Part shown: positions 1 to 10,214 of the stretch, in pieces
How positions within the stretch are numbered: position 1 is the stretch's first letter
Layout: every line of letters starts with the position of its first letter
DNA from: Litorisediminicola beolgyonensis
Lineage (GTDB): Bacteria; Pseudomonadota; Alphaproteobacteria; Rhodobacterales; Rhodobacteraceae
Assembly (NCBI RefSeq): GCF_042679605.1
Contig: NZ_JBHTMU010000003.1
Coordinates: 62,001-126,000, forward strand
Length of the DNA: 64,000 nucleotides
Direction: 5' to 3'
Made by a program: the position numbers and the translations under genes
Notes under the pieces: generated by a model
Told to the model about the DNA's origin: nothing
The model's input: only the letters and a program-made list of their open reading frames with translations
Database searches by the model: none

Positions 1-99
1 AGCATAGAGGGGCCGCTGCACTCCGTGCGCTTCACGCATCGCAAGATGCTGGCCTCGGGCGAGTGGCGCAACATGGTGGGCGAGTTCACCTATCACTGA
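1..99 (+). CDS. C-terminal fragment of an unidentified protein
   Basis: An open frame enters from the left edge and stops with TGA at 97-99, leaving 32 residues rich in basic and aromatic residues (it ends in Glu-Phe-Thr-Tyr-His). Codon use is typical of the neighbours, so it is probably the 3' end of a real gene running toward the GtrA cassette on the opposite strand. The two genes are convergent, with 18 bases between their stops. No family can be recognised from this fragment. Given the neighbours, a glycosyltransferase or other envelope gene is possible, but nothing in the fragment shows it. Confidence 0.45.
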   Translation, partial: SIEGPLHSVRFTHRKMLASGEWRNMVGEFTYH

Positions 100-117
100 G
101 CGCCAAGCGGCGGCCCG

Positions 118-513
118 TCAGGCGAAGGTGAAGGCCTTGTGCAGGTAGTAGGCGACGAAGGCGGGGCTCGCGACGCCGATGGAATGGGCGACGAGCGCCG
201 GGTGCCAGTCCATGCCGATGGCGGGAAAGACCACCCGCAGAAGGCCCACGCTCACGCCCCAGACGATCAGCAGCGACACGCCGTTGACGAGCGCGAAGCG
301 CAGGTATTGCGTGCGCGCTGCAAGCCGCCCCTCGGGAAAGACATAGGCGCGGTTCATCAGGAAGGTGACCGTCATCGCGAAAAGATAGGCCAGCACGACG
401 GCGATCTCGAAGGCCATGACGAGGCCCAGAAGGGCCCTCGAGACGACGTTGATCAGCGCGCCGAGGCCCGAGGCCACGAAAAAGCGGATCAGCTTGTTCT
501 GCCTGAGGCTCAT
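118..513 (-). CDS. GtrA family membrane protein, putative polyprenyl-phosphate-sugar translocation factor
   Basis: This 131-residue protein has four predicted hydrophobic segments, at roughly residues 10-30, 35-55, 72-95 and 105-128, which is the GtrA/DPMS-like layout. GtrA proteins are small membrane proteins linked to moving or presenting polyprenyl-phosphate-linked sugars. The mycobacterial member Rv3789 sits in the arabinan locus beside dprE1/dprE2. The start codon overlaps the stop of the upstream FAD oxidoreductase by four bases (ATGA), so it is the last gene of the cassette. Family assignment is firm. The role in carrying a pentosyl-phospholipid across the membrane is inferred from the neighbours. 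Confidence 0.85.
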   Translation of the reverse strand: MSLRQNKLIRFFVASGLGALINVVSRALLGLVMAFEIAVVLAYLFAMTVTFLMNRAYVFPEGRLAARTQYLRFALVNGVSLLIVWGVSVGLLRVVFPAIGMDWHPALVAHSIGVASPAFVAYYLHKAFTFA

Positions 514-1820
514 CGCGCCGCCAGCGCCGCCGCGACCGCGTCGCGTGCCATTTGCCGCCCGTATCCCGTGCTTTCCGAGATGCCGCGATCCTCAGGGTAA
601 TAATAGGAGGTGTCCGCCACCCAAAGCCCCTGGATCGGCAGGTTGGCCGGGGGCAGCGTGTCGAGAAACCCAGGCCCGCAGACAGGCTGCGAGTAGCGGT
701 AGCGCGAGGCGATCACGTCGAGGATGTCCTCCTCGGTCAGCGCGGGATTGATGGTCCGAAGGTAACGGCGCACCTTGTCGCAGAAGGCCGCGTCGCTGTC
801 CAAGTAGCTCGGATGGTCTCCGGGCATGTAGAAGGGCACGTAGACGATGGTGTGATCCATCGGCCGGAGGTTGGTGTATTCCACGAGCCCGGGAATATCC
901 ATCTCGGGGTCGTTGACGTTCAGCCAGAACTTGTCGGTCAGGGGCCGGGCGAGCTTGGCGATGACGCAGACGACCGCCACGTTGCGGATAGCGGCATATT
1001 GGTCGCGGAGCGTCGCCGGGAGATCCGGGATCATCTGCGGGACGTAAGGAAGGGGCGCCGTGGAGATCACCAGGTCGTAGTCTTCCTGACCGCCACCGCT
1101 GCGGATGCCGGTGACCCGCGGCCCGTCGAGCGTCACTTCCTCGACCGGCGCGCCCAGCCGGAAGCTGCCGCCGCCCGCCTCGATCGCGGCGACCACCGCG
1201 TCGATATAGGCCTGCGAGCCGCCCTGGAGATAGCCGAGCTTCTCTTTCATCAGGCTCTCGCGGGAGAGGCCGATCCGCCGCACCCGGCTCCAGATCCAGG
1301 CCGCCGAGAGATCGTCGCCCTCGTGGTAGAACTTGTAGTCGATGAGCCGCCGCCAGAGCGTCTCGTAGGCCTCGGCGCCGACCCATTTCCTGAGCCAGGG
1401 CTTGGCTCGCTGCCGGTCGAGCCCCGACCAGTCGCGCCGCTTGGTGCAGAGAAAGGCGTGCAGCGCGTAGCGGAACTTGGCGGCAAGGCCGAGGCCCCGG
1501 AAGCGCAGGAGCGCGGTCGGGTTGCCCCAGTCCTGCACCTCGCCCCGGTAGTAATAGCCCATCTTGGTGTTGACCCAGCGCATGTCCTGCCCGAGCCCCA
1601 ACTCGTCCAGAAGCGCGAAGAAATCGTCGTCCGAGGTCGCGTGGAAATGGTAGAACCGCTCGATCATGTCGCCGCCGAAATCGAAGCAGACCGCCATGCC
1701 CCCGGGGCGCGGCGCGGCCTCGTAGATCACCGGGCGGTGACCGTCCCGGACCAGCTGATAGGCCACGGCCAGCCCCATGGGGCCCGCGCCGATCACCGCG
1801 ATCTTCAACGGCTCGCTCAT
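510..1820 (-). CDS. NAD(P)/FAD-dependent oxidoreductase (amine-oxidase/UDP-galactopyranose-mutase-like fold)
   Basis: This 436-residue protein starts with a dinucleotide-binding motif near residues 8-15 (IGAGPMGL) followed by an acidic residue in the second strand (IYEAAP). A C-terminal FAD-contacting segment (GLWVADTSYYYPEDRG) lies near residue 400. This is the layout of the amine-oxidase/protoporphyrinogen-oxidase superfamily that also holds UDP-galactopyranose mutase. It starts one base after the epimerase stop and overlaps gtrA by four bases, so it is translationally coupled to both. In this cassette it probably oxidises or isomerises a lipid- or nucleotide-linked sugar. The substrate cannot be read from the sequence. 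Confidence 0.8.
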   Translation of the reverse strand: MSEPLKIAVIGAGPMGLAVAYQLVRDGHRPVIYEAAPRPGGMAVCFDFGGDMIERFYHFHATSDDDFFALLDELGLGQDMRWVNTKMGYYYRGEVQDWGNPTALLRFRGLGLAAKFRYALHAFLCTKRRDWSGLDRQRAKPWLRKWVGAEAYETLWRRLIDYKFYHEGDDLSAAWIWSRVRRIGLSRESLMKEKLGYLQGGSQAYIDAVVAAIEAGGGSFRLGAPVEEVTLDGPRVTGIRSGGGQEDYDLVISTAPLPYVPQMIPDLPATLRDQYAAIRNVAVVCVIAKLARPLTDKFWLNVNDPEMDIPGLVEYTNLRPMDHTIVYVPFYMPGDHPSYLDSDAAFCDKVRRYLRTINPALTEEDILDVIASRYRYSQPVCGPGFLDTLPPANLPIQGLWVADTSYYYPEDRGISESTGYGRQMARDAVAAALAAR

Positions 1821-1821
1821 C

Positions 1822-2766
1822 TCAGAACTCCAGCACCACGTCGGAATAGGTCGGATCGCGGAAGGTGGCGTCCATCGCCTCGGCCAGCGGGGTGGCGCGG
1901 ACGCCGAAGATCTCCGGCCAGTCGATCACCCGGAACTCGTCCCGCGTCACGAGCGCGTCGAGCTGCGCGGGCGTGAAGGGCGGGTCGCGGTCGAAGAGCG
2001 CCCAGACCTGCAGGAGCTTGCGGAAGAGACCAAAGGGGATCTTCACGATCGGCGTGCGGTGGCGCGCGGCGCGCCGGACCTCGTGGATCAGGTCGATATA
2101 GTCGATCTTCTCCTGGCCCGAGATGTCGAACGTACCCTCGGGGCCGCGGCTTTTCAGGCAGGACAGGATGATGTCGCAGAAATCGCCCACATAAAGCGGC
2201 TGGCGCATGTAGCGCCCGTCGCCGGGCACCGGAAAGACCGGGACCCGGCCCATGAAGCGCGACAGCCATCCCAGGTGCTTGCGGTCGAACCAGCCGAACA
2301 TCAGCGTCGGGCGGAGGATGGTGGCGGCGAACTCGCTCTGGCGCACAATCTCTTCCTGGGTGGTCTTCGAGCGCGTGTAGAAATCATCCGCGGCCGAGTT
2401 CACCACCGAGGACGAGATATGCACGAGCCCCGTGACCTCGAAGCGGCGCATCGCGTCGAGCACCAGTTCGGTGGCACGCACATTGTTGTCGTCGAAGGCC
2501 TCTTTCCTCAGGCCGCCGATCTGGGCCTGCAGCATCACCACGCTGTCGGCGCCCTCGAAGGCCCGGGCCCAGTCGCCGCGCCGCGCCAGATCGGCCTCGA
2601 TGCAGGTGATGTCGGGGTGAAGTTTTTCGCAGATCCGCAGGTTGGCGGCGTGCTTGTCGATCACCACGAGATCGGTGAACCCGGCGGCCTTGAGCCGCAC
2701 CACGAGGTTCTGCCCGACCAGTCCCGCCCCGCCGGGGAGGAGGATCTTGCGCTCCGCATATGCCAT
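1822..2766 (-). CDS. NAD-dependent epimerase/dehydratase family protein
   Basis: An extended-type SDR of 314 residues from the chosen ATG (MAYAERK). The N-terminal nucleotide-binding motif is GGAGLVG. A catalytic Tyr-x-x-x-Lys (YTRSK) follows a Ser-rich strand (HISSSVVNS), as in sugar-nucleotide epimerases/dehydratases. An upstream in-frame ATG at 2832 would add 22 charged residues before the usual first strand. The downstream ATG was preferred because the Rossmann strand begins there and a GAGG-type site precedes it. It lies between the DprE2-like gene and the FAD oxidoreductase on the same strand. It probably acts on a sugar intermediate or side branch of the same pathway, but its substrate is unknown. 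Confidence 0.8.
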   Translation of the reverse strand: MAYAERKILLPGGAGLVGQNLVVRLKAAGFTDLVVIDKHAANLRICEKLHPDITCIEADLARRGDWARAFEGADSVVMLQAQIGGLRKEAFDDNNVRATELVLDAMRRFEVTGLVHISSSVVNSAADDFYTRSKTTQEEIVRQSEFAATILRPTLMFGWFDRKHLGWLSRFMGRVPVFPVPGDGRYMRQPLYVGDFCDIILSCLKSRGPEGTFDISGQEKIDYIDLIHEVRRAARHRTPIVKIPFGLFRKLLQVWALFDRDPPFTPAQLDALVTRDEFRVIDWPEIFGVRATPLAEAMDATFRDPTYSDVVLEF

Positions 2767-2884
2767 CTCGTCGTCCTCTGTCGTCTCGTCGGTCCGGGCC
2801 TTGCGCCGCGCCGCGGTCTCGTAGCCGCTCATGCGCCTGTTCCCGTGACAGGGTGCGGCGGTCGGGCGCGGCCGGGGCAGGGCA

Positions 2885-3628
2885 TCAGATATCCAGTCGG
2901 TTGAAGATCGCGCGCGGCAGGAGCCGGATCACCGCCATGATCACGCGCCACTTGCCGGGCGTATAGATCACCGGCTTGCCCGCCTTGATCCCGCGCAGGA
3001 TGTCGCTCGCCACCGCGTCGGGATCGGCCATGCCCGACTGATCCATCTGCGCGGTCATCCGGGTGCGGGTCGGGCCGGGTTTGATTAGGATGGCGCGCGG
3101 GCCGTCCGAGCCGAAGCGGTGCTGCAGACCCTCGACATAGCGTTCGAGAAGCCCTTTCGCCGCGCCGTAGGCATAGTTCGATTTCCGCCCCCGATCGCCC
3201 GCGACCGATCCGATCACAGCCAGTGTGCCATAGCCCTGATGTTCCAGCCGGGCCGCGAAAGCCTCGGCGAAAAGCGCGGGCGAGATCGCGTTCAGCATCA
3301 GGCTGTCAGAGAGCGCCTGCAGATCGTCCTGCATCTCGGACTGAACGGGCAGAGCGCCATGGGCGATGAGCACGGTATCGACGTGCTGCGTCTCGGTCAG
3401 GCCCGAGAAGGTGCGGATCGCCTCGGGTTCCTGGAAATCCAGAACGGAGCGTCCGACCCGGGTCTCGGGATCGCGCACGCCCAGGTCGTCGGCGATGGCG
3501 TCGAGCACCTCCTCGTCCCTGCCGAGCAGGTGGAAATCCGCGCCGCCCTCGTCGGCCCAGGCCCTGAGGCAGGCCTCGGCAATGCCGGAGCTTGCGCCCA
3601 CCACGATGATCATCCGCCGGTTACTCAT
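2885..3628 (-). CDS. SDR oxidoreductase, DprE2-like decaprenylphospho-keto-pentose reductase
   Basis: A 247-residue classical SDR with an N-terminal VGASSGIA cofactor motif. Its active-site segment SVAGDRGRKSNYAYGAAK closely follows the pattern of mycobacterial DprE2 (SVAG, R, SN, YG, K). DprE2 reduces decaprenylphosphoryl-2-keto-ribose to the arabinose form with NADH, completing the epimerisation begun by DprE1. The start was set at 3628 because GGGAGG stands just upstream and the N-terminal strand begins there. An earlier in-frame start would add 47 unlikely residues. It overlaps the DprE1-like stop by eight bases, so the two partner subunits are translationally coupled, as expected for a two-step epimerase. 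Confidence 0.85.
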   Translation of the reverse strand: MSNRRMIIVVGASSGIAEACLRAWADEGGADFHLLGRDEEVLDAIADDLGVRDPETRVGRSVLDFQEPEAIRTFSGLTETQHVDTVLIAHGALPVQSEMQDDLQALSDSLMLNAISPALFAEAFAARLEHQGYGTLAVIGSVAGDRGRKSNYAYGAAKGLLERYVEGLQHRFGSDGPRAILIKPGPTRTRMTAQMDQSGMADPDAVASDILRGIKAGKPVIYTPGKWRVIMAVIRLLPRAIFNRLDI

Positions 3629-4934
3629 CAATTCCTCCCATGACCCGGTCCGCGAAGCCCGACCGCATCGCGGGATCGCGATGGGCACGGAAGGCCGCGA
3701 GGCCCGGGTAGCCAAACTCAAACATGGCGCGGGACATCCGCGCGTCCTTGGCCGGGTAGATCCGGCCACCGGCCTCGCGCAGGATCGCGTCGAGCCGGTC
3801 GAACAGGCGCAACGTGTCAGCGCCCCGGTCCGGAAAGTCCATCGCCAGCGTGGTCCCCTCGCGCGGAAAGCTTAAGAGGCCCGGGCTGGTTCTAGCGCCG
3901 AATGTTTTGAGAACCATCAGAAACGAGCCCTGCCGCGCCTCGGCGATGGCCGCGAGCATCTCGGCGGTCGCCTCTCGCGCGTGCTCGGGCGGAACCACCG
4001 ACTGGTACTGGTAGAAGCCGCGCGGTCCGTAGATGCGGTTCCACGCGCCGAGCGCGTCGAGCGGGTAGAAATAGCTCTGGTAATTCTGGCGTGCCCGACC
4101 GGCCCGCGCCGCGTTGCGCCGGTAGTAGAGCGCGTTGAAGAGCCTCAGCGAGGTCGGCCCGATCAGCGAGACCGGCGGAGTGACCGGCACGCGTCGCTGC
4201 CGCCTTGCGGGCAGCGCCGGGCCACGCTCGTCCGCGTGGTTGGCGCGCAGGAACAGGCCGCGGTGGCGATCCTTGCGGGTCACGTCGAGCCAGGCGACGC
4301 TGTATTCCCAATCCTCGACGCTCTCTTCGAACAGCTCGAAAAAGCGATCGAGCCCGTCGAAGGGCACCGTCTCCGTATCGAGCCACGGGCCTGCCACGGG
4401 GCGCAGCTGTATCTCCGCCGACAGGATCGCCCCGGTCAGACCCAGCCCGCCGATGGTCGCGGCGAAGCGGCCGGTCTCGTCCTCGGGGCCGAGATCGCTG
4501 ATCGACCCGTCGCTGCGCGCAAGCCGCAAGCGCGTGACATGCGCGCCGAACGTGCCCGAGCGGGCGTGGTTCTTGCCGTGGACGTCATTGGCGATGGCGC
4601 CCGCGACGGTGACCTGCTGGGTGCCGGGCGTCACCGGCAAGGCCCAGCCGCGCGGGATCGCCAGCCGCTGGATCTCGCCCAGCGTCACGCCCGCCTCGAC
4701 CGCCAGAACGCCGCTCTCCCTGTCGAAGTTCAGGAAGCGCGCCCGAGCGCGGCTCTGAAGCGCGACGCCTCCGGCCACCAGGCCGACATCCCCGTAGCTG
4801 CGCCCGAGGCCGACGGCGAGCGCCGGCGCCTCGAGCCCCTCGAGCGCGCCCTCGGCCAAGGGGCGGGGGCGGTGCAGGACGCTCTTGCGTCCGCCCCAAC
4901 CGACCGCGCGGTATGTGGGCTCATCCCGGGACAT
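3621..4934 (-). CDS. FAD-binding oxidase, DprE1-like polyprenyl-phosphoribose 2'-oxidase
   Basis: At 437 residues this is close to mycobacterial DprE1. The FAD-domain signatures are present: GLGRSYGD (43-50), VTPGTQQVTV (101-110) and the HGKNH segment (119-123). The substrate-side motifs GFYQYQ (306-311), K343 and YPAKDAR (393-399, its Lys matching catalytic Lys418) are also present. DprE1 oxidises the 2'-hydroxyl of polyprenyl-phosphoryl-ribose. The position matching DprE1 Cys387, the residue attacked by benzothiazinone inhibitors, is Ala364 here. The gene overlaps the upstream HAD-UbiA gene by 14 bases and the DprE2-like gene by 8. Identification is strong; the exact lipid chain and final glycan are unknown. 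Confidence 0.88.
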   Translation of the reverse strand: MSRDEPTYRAVGWGGRKSVLHRPRPLAEGALEGLEAPALAVGLGRSYGDVGLVAGGVALQSRARARFLNFDRESGVLAVEAGVTLGEIQRLAIPRGWALPVTPGTQQVTVAGAIANDVHGKNHARSGTFGAHVTRLRLARSDGSISDLGPEDETGRFAATIGGLGLTGAILSAEIQLRPVAGPWLDTETVPFDGLDRFFELFEESVEDWEYSVAWLDVTRKDRHRGLFLRANHADERGPALPARRQRRVPVTPPVSLIGPTSLRLFNALYYRRNAARAGRARQNYQSYFYPLDALGAWNRIYGPRGFYQYQSVVPPEHAREATAEMLAAIAEARQGSFLMVLKTFGARTSPGLLSFPREGTTLAMDFPDRGADTLRLFDRLDAILREAGGRIYPAKDARMSRAMFEFGYPGLAAFRAHRDPAMRSGFADRVMGGIDE

Positions 4935-6378
4935 GGCTCGCGGCGAAAAAGATGGCGAGAAACAGCGCGCCGGTGATCTGGCTGTGGCGGCTGCGCACCG
5001 CGTGGAGCAGCGGGTCGTGATGCATTTCGCCGCGCGAGGCCTGCATCCACATCCAGCTCACCCAGTAGATCAGAACCGGAAGCGAAAAGCTTACGAAATA
5101 ACGATTTCCATACAGATCGATCGCGGCATCGGAGTGAATGTAGAGCCCGAGAACCACCGTCGCGGCATAGCCCGCGCCAAGTCCCAGGCCCATCACGATG
5201 GGCACGTCTTCGCTTCGGTAGCGGCGGCCCTTGAGCTCTCCCTTCGGTCGGGATTGCGCCAGTTCCACGTAGCGTTTGAGATAGGCCAGCGACAGGAAGA
5301 GAAAGACCGAGAACAGGAGCAGCCAGTAGGACAGGCCCTGATCCATCGCCACCGCGCCCGCGATGACGCGCAGCGTGAACAGCCCGGCGAGGAGCATGCA
5401 ATCCAGAAGCGGCACCTGCTTGAGTTGCACAGAGTAGAGCGTTGAGACCGCAAGGTAAATCAAGGCGGTCAGCACGAAGCCCGCGCCGTTCAGGGCGGCG
5501 AGCGCAAGTGCGCCGAGAAACATCAGCGGTGTGACCAGGGCCGCCTGCGCCGCCGGGATCCGTCCCGAGGCGAAGGGGCGATGGCGTTTGGCCGCGTGGG
5601 CGCGGTCGGCTTCGAGATCGAGCAGGTCGTTCAGGAAATAGGTGGCCGAGGACAGGAGCCCGAAGGCGAGAAAGGCCAGGAGCATCTGCGCCAGTAGAGC
5701 CGGCTCGTCATAGCGATGCGCGGCCAGGACCGGGACGAAGATCAGGAGGTTCTTGACCCATTGATGCAGCCGCGCGGCGCGCAGCCAGTCGCGGAGACCG
5801 GCTTGGCGTCCGGCCATCCGCTCGATCTCCGGTGCTCGGTCCTCAGCCTCGCGCGCGAGCGCTTCCGGAGCGTTGATCACAAGCGCCCGTTGCGCCTCGG
5901 CCCAGACCGCGAGATCGGCGCTGGAATTGCCGATATAGTCGAAGCCGCGCGTCCCGAAACGCTCGACGAGCGCGGAGGCCTTGTCAGGACCGGCGAGGTT
6001 GACCCGCCCGTCGCTCGCCATGACCTCGTCGAAGAGGCCGAGATGCGCGGCAATCGCCTCTGCCGACGCGCGGTCCGAGGCTGTGCAGAGCACCACCCGG
6101 CGGCCATCGGCACGGGCCGCGCGGATCGCGGCCAGAACGGTGTCGTCATAGGGCAGGGTTGCGGGATCGAGCGGCGTGGCATGCGCAAGCTCGCGTTTCA
6201 GCACCGGTTTGCCCGCGCGCAGCCATCCGAGCATGTGGAGCGGCGCGGCAAGCGGTGCGGCGCGGAAATACCTGAGTGCCGCCTCGTGCAGCGTGTCGAC
6301 AGGCGTCAGCGTGCCGTCGAGATCGACGACAAGCGGCCGTGACACACGGTCGACGCTGTCTTTTCCCTTGTCCAACAC
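4921..6378 (-). CDS. HAD phosphatase-UbiA prenyltransferase fusion, DPPR-synthase-like
   Basis: The 485-residue protein joins two domains. Residues about 15-190 are a HAD hydrolase (D19-L-D21-G-T motif, CTASDR near 98-103, and a DYIGNSSAD segment near 147-155). Residues about 200-485 are a polytopic UbiA domain with NDLLDLEAD (250-258) followed by K and RPFASG. UbiA proteins of this subgroup (mycobacterial Rv3806c; NoeC-type in Azorhizobium) transfer 5-phosphoribose from PRPP to polyprenyl phosphate. The HAD part could then remove the 5-phosphate, replacing the separate phosphatase of mycobacteria. It probably starts at GTG 6378 behind AGGACGTC and is the first gene of the cassette. Its active site faces the cytoplasm. 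Confidence 0.87.
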   Translation of the reverse strand: MLDKGKDSVDRVSRPLVVDLDGTLTPVDTLHEAALRYFRAAPLAAPLHMLGWLRAGKPVLKRELAHATPLDPATLPYDDTVLAAIRAARADGRRVVLCTASDRASAEAIAAHLGLFDEVMASDGRVNLAGPDKASALVERFGTRGFDYIGNSSADLAVWAEAQRALVINAPEALAREAEDRAPEIERMAGRQAGLRDWLRAARLHQWVKNLLIFVPVLAAHRYDEPALLAQMLLAFLAFGLLSSATYFLNDLLDLEADRAHAAKRHRPFASGRIPAAQAALVTPLMFLGALALAALNGAGFVLTALIYLAVSTLYSVQLKQVPLLDCMLLAGLFTLRVIAGAVAMDQGLSYWLLLFSVFLFLSLAYLKRYVELAQSRPKGELKGRRYRSEDVPIVMGLGLGAGYAATVVLGLYIHSDAAIDLYGNRYFVSFSLPVLIYWVSWMWMQASRGEMHHDPLLHAVRSRHSQITGALFLAIFFAASHVPG

Positions 6379-6611
6379 GACGTCCTGCTCCGCGACCCTG
6401 TCGGTGCCGTCCGGTGCGACCGGCGGCTCCCATCGGCCTTTTGGCGCAGCCTAAGGAGAGGAGTGGGGCAAGACTAGGGCGCGGGCGTGCCCGGTCCCGG
6501 CAAAACCCCGGATCTGAGGCAAAACCGCCCCAGACGCGCGCCCCCCCGGTGGACAAGCGCTGTCCGGGCACGCATGTGTGGGGGCATTCGCAGCCCGAAA
6601 GCCGCCGCGCC

Positions 6612-7535
6612 ATGCCCCAGGACAGCCACGCCCATTCGCACGCGCCGACCCTTCGCGAGGACAATCAGCGCGTCGTGTTCTGGGCCTTCGTGATGACCGC
6701 GGGCTTTATGCTGGCAGAGTTGGTGGGCGGGCTGATCGCGGGTTCGCTCGCGCTCATTGCCGATGCTGGGCACATGCTGACCGACGCCGCGGCCCTGGCG
6801 CTGGCCTGGGCCGGGTTCAAGCTCGGGCGTCGCGGGCCCGACGCGCGGCGGAGCTTCGGCTATCTCCGGCTCGAAGTGATCGCGGGCTTCGTCAACGCGC
6901 TGAGCCTCATCGCGCTCATTGCCTGGATCGCGTGGGAGGCTCTCTGGCGGCTGATCTCGCCCGCGCCGGTTCTCGCGGGCCCGATGCTCGTGATCGCGGC
7001 GCTGGGGCTCCTGGTCAATATCGCCGTCTTCTGGATGCTGAGCCGGGGCGACCGCGATCACCTGAATATCCGCGGCGCGATGATCCATGTGCTGGGCGAT
7101 CTTCTGGGATCGGTCGCGGCGCTTCTGGCGGCCGGGCTCATCTGGCTCACCGGCTGGACGCCGATCGACCCGATCCTGTCGGTGCTTTTGTCGGCGATCC
7201 TCTTGCGCTCGGCGCTGTCGCTTCTCAGGGCCTCGGCGCATGTGCTGATGGAGGGCGTGCCCGGCGATATCGTCCTGACCGACCTCCGGGCCGACCTGAT
7301 CGCCCATGTGCCCGGTCTTGCGGGGATCGCGCATGTCCATGTCTGGTCGATCACCTCCGGCGCGCCGGTCGCGACGCTCGAGGCACAGCTCGAGGACGGG
7401 GCCGATCCCGAGGCGGTCACCGACGCCCTGAAGCTGAGGCTCCGGGAGGAGCACGGCATCCATCACGCCACGGTCGAGATCGACTGGCAGGGGCGTGCCG
7501 GGGCATGCGTGCTTGCGGACAGGCTCGGCTCTTGA
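6612..7535 (+). CDS. CDF family divalent-cation exporter
   Basis: A 307-residue cation diffusion facilitator. A His-rich N-terminus (HAHSHA) precedes six hydrophobic segments. The metal site in transmembrane helix 2 reads H-x-x-x-D (DAGHMLTDA), typical of Zn-type CDF proteins (CzcD/ZitB group), and the C-terminal cytoplasmic ferredoxin-like domain (HVHVWSIT) is present. It exchanges cytoplasmic metal for protons. The ATG at 6612 was chosen because the His cluster and first helix follow; a longer upstream frame is not protein-like. It is immediately followed by the copper-type promoter and the ATPase gene, so it belongs to a metal-resistance pair. The preceding 233 bases, back to the divergent UbiA gene, hold no recognisable gene. 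Confidence 0.87.
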   Translation: MPQDSHAHSHAPTLREDNQRVVFWAFVMTAGFMLAELVGGLIAGSLALIADAGHMLTDAAALALAWAGFKLGRRGPDARRSFGYLRLEVIAGFVNALSLIALIAWIAWEALWRLISPAPVLAGPMLVIAALGLLVNIAVFWMLSRGDRDHLNIRGAMIHVLGDLLGSVAALLAAGLIWLTGWTPIDPILSVLLSAILLRSALSLLRASAHVLMEGVPGDIVLTDLRADLIAHVPGLAGIAHVHVWSITSGAPVATLEAQLEDGADPEAVTDALKLRLREEHGIHHATVEIDWQGRAGACVLADRLGS

Positions 7536-7562
7536 CCCTCCAGTGACTGGAAGCCCTATCTA
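7532..7562 (+). promoter_or_regulatory. MerR/CueR (HmrR)-type promoter-operator of the copper ATPase
   Basis: A TTGACC -35 element (7532-7537) and a TATCTA -10 element (7557-7562) are separated by 19 bases. This overlong spacer is the hallmark of MerR-family activated promoters. The spacer holds a near-perfect dyad CCTCCAG-TGA-CTGGAAG (7537-7553) resembling the CueR/HmrR copper-responsive operator. It overlaps the stop codon of the CDF gene, and transcription would start about 17 bases before the GTG of the ATPase. The cognate regulator gene is not in the window. Confidence 0.75.
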
Positions 7563-7585
7563 GGGGCAAAATCAGCGAGGTCGCC

Positions 7586-10140
<2,555 letters not shown>

Positions 10141-10214
10141 CGTCGCCGCACTTCAACGATCCGCGTCAAAGCGGGCAGCCGCTCTGGCGCACGACAACAC
10201 TTGGGAGGTTTTTA

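Noticed and set aside
552..1976. A 474-codon open frame on the plus strand over the FAD oxidoreductase
   Set aside because: Shadow of a real minus-strand gene with a biased His/Arg/Asp composition and no ribosome site.
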